A stretch of DNA of 11,908 nucleotides from SIG440 sp045592585 (GTDB lineage: Bacteria; Bacillota; Clostridia; Monoglobales; Monoglobaceae): assembly GCA_045592585.1 (NCBI GenBank), contig JAZNVB010000003.1, positions 1 to 11,908 on the forward strand, in the 5' to 3' direction. Both the position numbers and the translations under genes were made by a program. Shown here piece after piece: positions 1-6,469 of this stretch (the stretch's first letter is position 1; each line of letters opens with the position of its first letter). The notes under the pieces were generated by a model. That model had not been told where the DNA came from. It ran no database searches and worked only from the letters and a program-made list of their open reading frames with translations.

Positions 1-258
1 AATATCAAGCACAGGTCCGTTGTCAAATCGCCTTATTTGTGAACAATCTGCATCAGGCAACCTTCCCTCAGCCTCTGCCACAACAGAATACAAATAATGT
101 ATATCTTTTTTGCGTCTTGCATCAAGGGATTTTTTATAAACCGTTATTCTTTGCGGTTCGATGCCGTGATTTTTAAGAAGCTTTTCCGCTTTAGTAAACA
201 GCTCCCCCTCGGTATGCATCACGGGCATTTTTATATCGCTGACAATAACCTTATTCAA
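1..258 (-). CDS. FAD-dependent dehydrogenase (COG2509-like), N-terminal fragment
   Basis: The reading frame runs off the left edge; only the first 86 codons are present. The translation begins M(TTG)NKVIVSDIKMPVMHTEGEL and continues with a segment containing KSLDARRKKDIHYLYSV. I recognise this as the N-terminal region of the uncharacterised FAD-dependent dehydrogenases related to COG2509, whose members start with a short alpha/beta domain carrying an H-T-E motif and an S-(I/L)-D-A-R-(K/R)-K motif before the FAD-binding fold. The FAD-binding GxGxxG is not in the window. The TTG start is chosen because GGGAGG lies 10 nt upstream; the first in-frame ATG is 10 codons later and would remove the family's first strand. 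It follows cdaR by 20 bp on the same strand, so it is probably the fourth gene of the proS-cdaA-cdaR operon. Substrate is unknown. Family assignment is from memory of the motif pattern. Confidence 0.7.
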   Translation of the reverse strand, partial: MNKVIVSDIKMPVMHTEGELFTKAEKLLKNHGIEPQRITVYKKSLDARRKKDIHYLYSVVAEAEGRLPDADCSQIRRFDNGPVLDI

Positions 259-278
259 AACGGTTTGTCCTCCCGGGT

Positions 279-1217
279 TTAATTTTTCTTTTCAGCCAAA
301 ACAGTGACAGTTGTTATGCCGTCACGCATTGAAATGCCATCAGGAATATTAAGAGTTGTTTGTTGCTCTCCCTCTGTTCTCAGTGTATCAGGATTGACAT
401 TTGCAGTTATTTGTGAAACTTCATCAAGCAGGTCGCTGTCTGCATAGATTGTTACATTTGGTGGCTGAACAGTTACCTTGTATTCATCGCCCAGGCTTGG
501 AGAAATTTCTACCGGTACTGTCTTTGTTTTCATTACAGGACATTTAACTTCCACAGCATCAACATTGGCTACTACCGACTGATATATAGGATCAGTTTCT
601 TCAATTCGTTGTCCTTCAGAATTGATAAAATAAATCTTTTCTCTGTCATTTATCTCGCCTGTTCTGCTGTCAAAATCAAGAGTTACCCCCACATCCTTAA
701 TCTTTTCAATCAAAGTTGACGCACCCTTGATAGTAACAACATCAACGCTTGGCACAGGAACCCCTGCAATATAACCGCTGGCAACGCTGCCAGTGGTTTC
801 AACTTTGATACCGCGCTGAGCTGTTATAATTTTATCAATAAAAATTGTAGCATTGTTAGGCTTTTTGTTTACTATTTCTTCATACTCATAAGGAATCGAA
901 ATACTGATAGGAATTGTAAAGGTTCCCACCTTGGTCATATTGGCAAGGTCAACCGTTGCATAAATATTTTTATTATCAATATTTGCGATCTTTTTTCTGC
1001 TGCCGCGAATTTTAAGTTCCACGGTTAAGTCAGGATCCTCCACCAGACTGAGTCCACGTTCTTCAAGCACACTCTGGTTTACATAACGCAGAGGAATATG
1101 TCTTATTGTAATATCCACCGATGGATCAATAACCAATATCACATAAAACCACAGAACAACAGCAATAATGAATGATAGTACCTTTAAAGTCGAATCTTTT
1201 ATGAAAAAACTTTTCAT
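279..1217 (-). CDS. cdaR: CdaR, YbbR-domain regulator of diadenylate cyclase CdaA
   Basis: The 312-residue protein has a short basic N-terminus, one transmembrane segment (about residues 12-30, rich in I, V, L and F, with W23), then an extracytoplasmic region of repeated beta-rich YbbR domains. I place roughly three: about 45-130, 135-220 and 225-305, each containing the typical V-x-V-P/I-x-V strands and G-x-V/I turns (for example the VPVEISPS segment near residue 235). YbbR-domain CdaR is known to bind the membrane cyclase CdaA and tune c-di-AMP synthesis from the outer face of the membrane. The ATG overlaps the cdaA stop in an ATGA arrangement, and AAAGGAG lies just upstream inside the end of cdaA, so the two are translationally coupled. 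The usual next partner, glmM, is not next; a FAD-dependent dehydrogenase gene follows 20 bp later. Confidence 0.92.
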   Translation of the reverse strand: MKSFFIKDSTLKVLSFIIAVVLWFYVILVIDPSVDITIRHIPLRYVNQSVLEERGLSLVEDPDLTVELKIRGSRKKIANIDNKNIYATVDLANMTKVGTFTIPISISIPYEYEEIVNKKPNNATIFIDKIITAQRGIKVETTGSVASGYIAGVPVPSVDVVTIKGASTLIEKIKDVGVTLDFDSRTGEINDREKIYFINSEGQRIEETDPIYQSVVANVDAVEVKCPVMKTKTVPVEISPSLGDEYKVTVQPPNVTIYADSDLLDEVSQITANVNPDTLRTEGEQQTTLNIPDGISMRDGITTVTVLAEKKN

Positions 1218-2065
1218 TCCTTCTTCTCCTTTCTGGCAAAAATGTTCTTCTTAAACTTACTGTTCTTCTTTTTAACATCAAAGAGCTTTGTCAGTTCTTT
1301 TCCAAGAGCCTCCGGACTAAGTTTCATATTAAGCTCACCGCCGCAGGCAATTGAGATACCACCTGTTTCCTCTGACACAATAACAACAACCGCATCAGAT
1401 TCTTCTGACATACCAAGACCTGCACGATGGCGTGTTCCCAGCTCCTTGCTGACATTGGGGTTCTGTGACAAAGGCAAAAAGCAACTAGCCGCCTCAATCT
1501 TGTTGTCACGGATAATTACCGCACCATCATGAAGAGGTGTTTTGGGGATAAATATATTGATAAGTAATTCAGACGAAACTTTGGCATTGAGTTTTATACC
1601 GGTACCTACAATGTCTCCGATTTTTGTTTCGCGTTCCATAACAATCAAAGCCCCGATACGGCTTTTAGACATAGAAGCACAACTGTTTGTGATTTCAGAA
1701 ATGACCTTTTCCATCTCCACGTCCTCAGCATGCTCGTCAAAATTGAACCATTGACCCATGGAAGTTCTGCCCACCTGTTCAAGGGCACGTCTGAGTTCGG
1801 GCTGAAAAACAACAATCAAGGCAACAACTCCCAGTTGCATTGCGCTGCTGAGCAAATAGTTCACAGTGTGCAACTTCACAAGCTGACTTACCTGAGTGAT
1901 AATTATAAGAACAACCACACCCTTAAGCAACTGAATTGTTCTGGTATCACGAATGAACTTGAGGGTATTATAAATTATGATACTAATTATTATCACATCT
2001 ATAATGTCAGTTATTCTGACTAACGCTATCTGGTTAATTAGTGACTGGTAAAACCCTTCAAACAA
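1214..2065 (-). CDS. cdaA: CdaA, membrane diadenylate cyclase
   Basis: This enzyme makes cyclic di-AMP from two ATP at the cytoplasmic membrane; c-di-AMP controls potassium and osmolyte uptake and cell-wall homeostasis in Firmicutes. From the chosen TTG start it has 283 residues (B. subtilis CdaA has about 273). Three transmembrane segments lie near residues 20-37, 46-60 and 72-87, followed by the DAC domain from about residue 90. The two catalytic signatures are clear: DGA at 180-182 (context PLHDGAVIIRD) and RHR at 212-214 (context GTRHRAGLGMSEESD). The reading frame is open 10 codons further, to a TTG at 2095, but AAGGAGG lies inside that extension exactly 8 nt before the TTG at 2065, so the shorter form is preferred. 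It starts 45 bp after the proS stop and overlaps cdaR by 4 bp, indicating one transcript. Confidence 0.95.
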   Translation of the reverse strand: MFEGFYQSLINQIALVRITDIIDVIIISIIIYNTLKFIRDTRTIQLLKGVVVLIIITQVSQLVKLHTVNYLLSSAMQLGVVALIVVFQPELRRALEQVGRTSMGQWFNFDEHAEDVEMEKVISEITNSCASMSKSRIGALIVMERETKIGDIVGTGIKLNAKVSSELLINIFIPKTPLHDGAVIIRDNKIEAASCFLPLSQNPNVSKELGTRHRAGLGMSEESDAVVVIVSEETGGISIACGGELNMKLSPEALGKELTKLFDVKKKNSKFKKNIFARKEKKE

Positions 2066-2073
2066 GACAAATT

Positions 2074-2080
2074 CCTCCTT
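2074..2080 (-). promoter_or_regulatory. Ribosome binding site that sets the cdaA start
   Basis: On the minus strand AAGGAGG is followed by 8 nt and then the TTG at 2065. It lies within the longer open frame that begins at 2095, and it decides for the shorter N-terminus. No similarly good site precedes the TTG at 2095. Confidence 0.8.
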
Positions 2081-2110
2081 CAAAAATTTCTCCAATACTG
2101 TATAGAGAAT

Positions 2111-3547
2111 TTAATATGCCTTACCCCAATATACCATCTTCTTTGCAGGTTTGCCACAGCACACGCATACGTCTGAAAGCTGTTCCTGTTCAAATGGCAT
2201 ACAACGTGAGGTAGCCGATGTGTCTGCCTTAATCTGCTCCTCACACTCAACATCACCGCACCACATTGCCTTAACAAAGCCGCCTTTGTTTTCAACAATG
2301 TCTTTAAATTGGTCATAGGTGGTTGCAACAGAGGTCTTTTCTTCACGGTTTTTAAGTGCCGCATCAAGCATCTCCTGCTGAATCTGTTCTAAATGCTTTG
2401 CAACCTCTTCTTCGATATTATCTAACGATACAAAGAACTTTTCTCTTGTAGTGCGGCTAACCAATACCGCCTGATTGTTTTCAATATCCTTGGGGCCGAT
2501 TTCAATTCGGAGGGGAACACCCTTCATTTCGTACTCGCTGAATTTCCAACCCGGTGATTTATCGCTTGCATCAAGCTTAACCCTGAATTTTGCAGCAAGC
2601 TGAGCACGAAGCTCCTCTGCCCTTTCAAGAACACCTTCCTTATGCTGTGCAATAGGAACAATCACAGCCTGAACAGGTGCAACATGCGGAGGCAGTTTAA
2701 GACCTGCATCATCGCCATGAACCATAATAATTGCACCAATAAGACGAGTGGTCATACCCCACGATGTCTGATGCACATAATGAAGCTCGTTATCCTCACC
2801 TGTGTACTGAATGTCAAAAGCCTTTGCAAAACCATCACCAAAATAATGGCTTGTACCCGACTGCAGTGCTTTGCCGTCATGCATAAGACTTTCGATTGTG
2901 TATGTTGCCTCAGCACCGGCAAACTTTTCTTTATCGGTCTTTCTTCCCTTTACAACAGGGATTGCCAGCTCTTGCTCGCAAAAATCTGCATATACATTCA
3001 GCATACGCAATGTTTCAGCCTCGGCTTCTTCTGCCGTTGCGTGAGCAGTGTGGCCCTCCTGCCACAAAAATTCCATAGTTCTCAGGAAGGGTCTTGTTGT
3101 CTTTTCCCATCTTACAACGTTACACCACTGATTGTACAGTTTTGGAAGGTCGCGATAAGAGTGAATAATGTTTGCATAATGGTCGCAGAACAGTGTTTCA
3201 GAGGTAGGTCTTACACAAAGTCTTTCCTCCAGCTTTTCTGTACCGCCGTGGGTAACCCAGGCAACCTCAGGAGCAAAACCCTCAACGTGGTCCTTTTCCT
3301 TCTGGAGCAGGCTTTCAGGTATAAACATAGGCATATACACATTTTCGTGCCCTGTTTCTTTAAACCTTCTGTCAAGCTCCTTCTGAATATTTTCCCATAT
3401 TGCATAACCATAGGGCTGAATAACCATACAGCCGCGTATGCCTGAATAATCAACCAATTTCGCCTTTTTCACAATGTCTGTATACCATTGTGCAAAATCC
3501 TCACTCATAGAGGTAATTTCTTCTACTAATTTCTTTTCGTTTGCCAA
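2111..3547 (-). CDS. proS: Prolyl-tRNA synthetase, short archaeal/eukaryotic-like type (ProS type 3)
   Basis: This class II synthetase charges tRNA-Pro with proline in the cytoplasm. From the preferred TTG start it has 478 residues, the usual length for the type lacking the roughly 180-residue editing insertion found between motifs 2 and 3 of the E. coli-type enzyme. Motif 2 is seen at about 145-167 (TTRPFLRTMEFLWQEGHT), motif 3 at about 261-284 (TSWGMTTRLIGAIIMVHGDD), then the anticodon-binding domain and a C-terminal zinc-type domain with Cys at 430, 435, 449, 461, 463 and 464. It ends with a tyrosine (VYWGKAY), typical of this branch. Start choice: the frame is open to TTG 3565 and has an ATG at 3556, but AAGGGA sits 9 nt before TTG 3547, and the family normally begins M-A-x-E-(K/Q)-K. 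It heads the operon with cdaA and cdaR. Confidence 0.95.
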   Translation of the reverse strand: MANEKKLVEEITSMSEDFAQWYTDIVKKAKLVDYSGIRGCMVIQPYGYAIWENIQKELDRRFKETGHENVYMPMFIPESLLQKEKDHVEGFAPEVAWVTHGGTEKLEERLCVRPTSETLFCDHYANIIHSYRDLPKLYNQWCNVVRWEKTTRPFLRTMEFLWQEGHTAHATAEEAEAETLRMLNVYADFCEQELAIPVVKGRKTDKEKFAGAEATYTIESLMHDGKALQSGTSHYFGDGFAKAFDIQYTGEDNELHYVHQTSWGMTTRLIGAIIMVHGDDAGLKLPPHVAPVQAVIVPIAQHKEGVLERAEELRAQLAAKFRVKLDASDKSPGWKFSEYEMKGVPLRIEIGPKDIENNQAVLVSRTTREKFFVSLDNIEEEVAKHLEQIQQEMLDAALKNREEKTSVATTYDQFKDIVENKGGFVKAMWCGDVECEEQIKADTSATSRCMPFEQEQLSDVCVCCGKPAKKMVYWGKAY

Positions 3548-3686
3548 AATTTCCATTCCCTTCAAATTTGTATTTCAACAAGAGGCTGACCCCTTGCAAT
3601 TTCGCTTTTCAAAATAACCGAAATTTTTGCGATTTTCTTGTGTAAAATTCAAGATATAATACCCCAATTTACACAGTAAACCATTA
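3548..3686 (-). other. Structured 5' leader of the proS operon
   Basis: About 140 nt separate the predicted transcription start (near 3686) from the proS start. Read on the minus strand it contains TTTACTGTGTAAA (a 5-bp inverted repeat) and then a weak nested hairpin at 3602-3632 (TCGC/GCGA outside, TTTC/GAAA inside). A compact 7-bp stem with a UCAG tetraloop follows at 3579-3596 (CAAGGGG/CCTCTTG, one G-U). No T-box hallmark (AGGGTGGNACCGCG) is present and no terminator with a T-run occurs before the start codon. It may be a plain leader or an unrecognised regulatory RNA. Confidence 0.4.
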
Positions 3687-3692
3687 TTTTTT

Positions 3693-3721
3693 AGTATAAA
3701 GTAAAATCCGTTTTGTGTCAA
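3693..3721 (-). promoter_or_regulatory. Sigma-A type promoter of the proS-cdaA-cdaR operon
   Basis: On the minus strand a perfect TTGACA (3721-3716) is followed by a 17-bp spacer and TATACT (3698-3693). It lies just downstream of the copA terminator, so it isolates the operon from copA transcription. The implied transcription start is near 3686. Confidence 0.8.
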
Positions 3722-3733
3722 GGTTTTTTGCAC

Positions 3734-3774
3734 AAAAAAAGAGCTGTTTTTGCAATTTGCAAAACAACTCTTTT
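3734..3774 (-). terminator. Rho-independent terminator of copA
   Basis: Minus-strand hairpin GAGTTGTTTTGCA / TGCAAAAACAGCTC (3770-3741; about 13 pairs with one G-U and one bulged A, AAT loop) followed by seven T. It starts about 12 bp after the copA stop. The flanking AAAA on the other side makes weak action in the plus direction possible, but no plus-strand gene reads into it. Confidence 0.85.
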
Positions 3775-3785
3775 CAAAATTATTT

Positions 3786-3995
3786 TTATTCAACCGATGT
3801 AACCTTGTAGCCCTTGTCTTCAACCGCAGTTTTAAGGCTTTCAGCGGATACTTCGCCGTTCAGGTTAACAATCGCTGTTCCTTCCTTATGGCTTACTTCT
3901 GCCTGTTCAACCCCCTGAATACCTTCAAGGGTATTTTTTACATTTGCCTCACAATGGGGACACATCATTCCTTCAATTTTTAAAGTTATTGTCAT
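3786..3995 (-). CDS. Possible separately translated CopZ-like copper chaperone (internal start in copA)
   Basis: Inside the 3' end of copA, in the same frame, GAGGAGG (4010-4004) lies 8 nt before an ATG at 3995-3993. Translation from there would give 69 residues beginning MTITLKIEGMMCPHCEAN, the length and layout of free-standing CopZ (beta-alpha-beta-beta-alpha-beta HMA fold with metal-binding CPHC). An ATG two codons earlier is only 2 nt from the site and is unlikely to be used. A good ribosome binding site placed exactly at a domain border suggests that either copZ was once a separate gene now fused to copA, or the cell makes both fused and free chaperone. Whether the start is used cannot be seen from sequence. 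Confidence 0.4.
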   Translation of the reverse strand: MTITLKIEGMMCPHCEANVKNTLEGIQGVEQAEVSHKEGTAIVNLNGEVSAESLKTAVEDKGYKVTSVE

Positions 3996-6269
3996 TTTCA
4001 TATCCTCCTCTTTTTCTTTTATTTTTTTATTTTTATGGAGTTTTACAAAGTTTAATCTCAGGGCATTTGTAACCACACAAAAGCTGGAAAGGCTCATTGC
4101 CGCCGCCCCGAACATAGGGTTAAGTGTTAATCCAAATGGTATCAGCACACCTGCCGCAAGGGGAATTCCTATTACATTATATATAAATGCCCAGAAGAGA
4201 TTTTCGTATATATTTTTAAGTGTTGCACGACTCAGCCTGATTGCCGCCGCCACATCAGCAGGACTGCTTTTCATCAGAACAACATCTGCCGCATCAATCG
4301 CAATATCAGAGCCCGCCCCAATTGCTATTCCCACATCTGCCGCCATTAGCGCAGGTGCATCGTTTATACCGTCGCCTACCATGGCAACCTTTCCGCCTTC
4401 CATCAGGTTGCGGACTTCCTTATCCTTGCCGTCAGGAAGGACCTCGGCAACAACACTTTCAATCCCCACCTGATCAGCAACAGCCTTGGCGGTCTTTTGA
4501 TTGTCGCCGGTAATCATAACCGCTTTAATTCCCATATCTTTAAGGTCTGCCACAGCATCAGGGCTGTCAGGCTTTATTCGGTCTGCCACAGCAATAATCC
4601 CAAGAAGCTCATCATCCGCACCAAAGCACAAAAGTGTCTTACCACCTTCTGCAAGGGCTGCAGCCGTTTTCTTTGTTATTTCGTCCAATTCCAGATGCTC
4701 TGAAACAAACCTGATACTTCCGCCAATAACTTTTTTTCCGTCAATGGTTCCATACAGTCCGTTGCCCGGAACAACTTCAAAATCCTCCACCAATTTTGCC
4801 TGAAGGCCCTCTTCTTCTGCCTTCTTAACCACAGCATGCGCCAACGGGTGCTCACTCTTTTTTTCAAGGGAATATGCAATTTCAATAAGCTTTCTGTGTT
4901 CAATGCCTTCAGCAGGTAAAACATCGGTTACAGCAGGCTCGCCCATTGTAACCGTTCCCGTTTTGTCAAGAGCAACAATTCTTACCTTCCCGGCATCTTC
5001 AATAGATGCTGCAGTTTTAAAAAGAATTCCGTTCTTTGCACCAACACCGCTTCCAACCATAATTGCAACGGGAGTTGCCAGACCAAGGGCACAAGGGCAG
5101 CTTATAACAAGCACCGAAATGCCTCTTGCCAAAGCATAGCCTGCGGTTTGTCCAAGAATCAACCATATAATTGTTGTAATCACTGCAATCACAATAACCG
5201 CAGGAACAAATATCCCCGAAACCTTGTCTGCCGCTTTGGATATGGGGGCCTTTGATGCCGCCGTATCACTTACCATTTTAATTATCTTTGACAGCATAGT
5301 ATCCTCTGCCACAGCAGTTGTGCGGCATTTGATGAAACCAAGTTTGTTTACCGTTGCTCCGGTTACGCTGTCGCCCACGGATTTGTCAACAGGAATACTC
5401 TCGCCTGTCAGCGCTGATTCATCAACAGCACTACTACCCTCAACAATCACACCGTCTGCCGGAATACTCTCGCCGGGACGGACAACAAATATATCACCCA
5501 CAGCTATCTGTTCAACAGAAATCGTTACCTCTTTACCATTCCTGATTACCACCGCCGTTTTGGGTGATAAATCCATAAGCCCCTGTAATGCATCGGTTGT
5601 TTTGCCTTTTGAATATGCTTCAAGAAGCTTTCCTACGGTAATCAATGTCAGTATCATTGCCGCCGACTCAAAATAGAAATCGTGAAGATAATGCCCTGCG
5701 TGTTCTATATCACCCGCCAACATTGCTTCACCCATTGCAAACAGAACATATGTGCTGTATACAAACGCCGCACCGGAACCAAGGGCAACCAATGTGTCCA
5801 TATTGGGGCTACCCTTTAATAGCCCCTTAAAACCATTAACAAAAAACTTCTGATTGATAACCATAACCACAATCGTTAAAAGAAGCTGAATAAGCCCGAT
5901 TGTCATAGGATTTTTTTCAATTACAGACGGCAATGGAAATCCCCACATGGTATGGCCCATTGCCACGTACATAAGTACAGCAAGAAAGCCTATTGACGAA
6001 AAAAGTCTTGCCTTCATATTTTTCATTTCGGTTTTTTCAGATTTTTCTCTATTCACTTTTTCATTATCCGCCTGAGGTATTTCAACCCCATAGCCCGCCG
6101 CTGTTACTGCGGCAATTATCTCGGCTTCCTCTGCCGTGCCCTCAACATTCATTGAGTTTGTCAAAAGGTTTACCGAACATTCGGTCACGCCTTCAACCGC
6201 TGAAACCGCTTTTTCAACCCTTGCACTGCATGCAGCACAACTCATACCTGTAACATTGTATCTTTTCAT
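3786..6269 (-). CDS. copA: CopA, Cu(I)-exporting P1B-type ATPase with N- and C-terminal metal-binding domains
   Basis: The 827-residue membrane pump exports monovalent copper, driven by ATP. An N-terminal HMA domain carries C11-A-A-C14. Eight membrane segments are expected, and the landmarks are all present in order: TGE 288-290 (actuator), CPC 391-393 (ion site), DKTGT 435-439 (phosphorylated Asp435), SEHP 472-475, TGD 587-589, GDGIND 632-637, Y697-N698 and M725-xx-SS in the last helices, the Cu(I)-pump signature. The unusual part is the tail: after a Lys/Glu-rich linker (about 743-758) comes a second HMA domain (759-827) with C770-P-H-C773 that looks like a complete CopZ. The ATG start has AAAGGAA about 12 nt upstream. 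It is transcribed alone from 6315-6343 and ends at the terminator at 3734-3774. No CsoR, CopY or CueR gene is in the window. Confidence 0.96.
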   Translation of the reverse strand: MKRYNVTGMSCAACSARVEKAVSAVEGVTECSVNLLTNSMNVEGTAEEAEIIAAVTAAGYGVEIPQADNEKVNREKSEKTEMKNMKARLFSSIGFLAVLMYVAMGHTMWGFPLPSVIEKNPMTIGLIQLLLTIVVMVINQKFFVNGFKGLLKGSPNMDTLVALGSGAAFVYSTYVLFAMGEAMLAGDIEHAGHYLHDFYFESAAMILTLITVGKLLEAYSKGKTTDALQGLMDLSPKTAVVIRNGKEVTISVEQIAVGDIFVVRPGESIPADGVIVEGSSAVDESALTGESIPVDKSVGDSVTGATVNKLGFIKCRTTAVAEDTMLSKIIKMVSDTAASKAPISKAADKVSGIFVPAVIVIAVITTIIWLILGQTAGYALARGISVLVISCPCALGLATPVAIMVGSGVGAKNGILFKTAASIEDAGKVRIVALDKTGTVTMGEPAVTDVLPAEGIEHRKLIEIAYSLEKKSEHPLAHAVVKKAEEEGLQAKLVEDFEVVPGNGLYGTIDGKKVIGGSIRFVSEHLELDEITKKTAAALAEGGKTLLCFGADDELLGIIAVADRIKPDSPDAVADLKDMGIKAVMITGDNQKTAKAVADQVGIESVVAEVLPDGKDKEVRNLMEGGKVAMVGDGINDAPALMAADVGIAIGAGSDIAIDAADVVLMKSSPADVAAAIRLSRATLKNIYENLFWAFIYNVIGIPLAAGVLIPFGLTLNPMFGAAAMSLSSFCVVTNALRLNFVKLHKNKKIKEKEEDMKMTITLKIEGMMCPHCEANVKNTLEGIQGVEQAEVSHKEGTAIVNLNGEVSAESLKTAVEDKGYKVTSVE

Positions 6270-6314
6270 TTGTACACCATTTCCTTTTGCAGTTTGTCAT
6301 AACTAACCAAAAAT

Positions 6315-6343
6315 ATTATATCCCTTTCCCCTTAAAAAGTCAA
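6315..6343 (-). promoter_or_regulatory. copA promoter
   Basis: Minus-strand TTGACT (6343-6338), 17-bp spacer, perfect TATAAT (6320-6315). The spacer is purine-rich (AAGGGGAAAGGGA). Its 17-bp length argues against CueR/MerR-type control, which uses 19-20 bp. No full CopY box (TACAnnTGTA) and no clear CsoR palindrome is visible. The implied start is near 6308, giving a leader of about 40 nt. Confidence 0.8.
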
Positions 6344-6392
6344 GATTAAAGCTGTTTATTACACATTTAATTAATATTTTCCTTGTTTTTTC

Positions 6393-6421
6393 TTGACTTT
6401 TCTTCAATTATTATGTAAAAT
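6393..6421 (+). promoter_or_regulatory. putP promoter
   Basis: TTGACT (6393-6398), 17-bp spacer, TAAAAT (6416-6421). The next good signal is the ribosome binding site AAAGGA about 9 nt before the putP ATG at 6470. The -35 elements of this and the copA promoter are 49 bp apart and point away from each other. Confidence 0.7.
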
Positions 6422-6469
6422 AAAAAGAACTTTTATTTTTTAGAAATCTTATATAAAGGATGTGTTTAA

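Noticed and set aside
97..282. 61-codon plus-strand frame at the left edge
   Set aside because: It lies opposite the FAD-dependent dehydrogenase N-terminus, which is supported by family motifs and a ribosome binding site.
2642..3445. 267-codon plus-strand open frame opposite proS
   Set aside because: Antisense shadow of a well-supported gene; Cys- and His-rich composition without recognisable domain and no ribosome binding site.
3548..3690. T-box riboswitch in front of proS
   Set aside because: No AGGGTGGNACCGCG antiterminator core and no terminator with a T-run before the start.
3575..3823. 82-codon minus-strand frame between copA and proS
   Set aside because: It covers the copA terminator and the proS promoter and resembles no protein; low-complexity composition from AT-rich sequence.
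6270..6345. CopY or CsoR operator at the copA promoter
   Set aside because: Only a TACA half-site near the start codon and a G-rich spacer are seen; neither forms the required palindrome.
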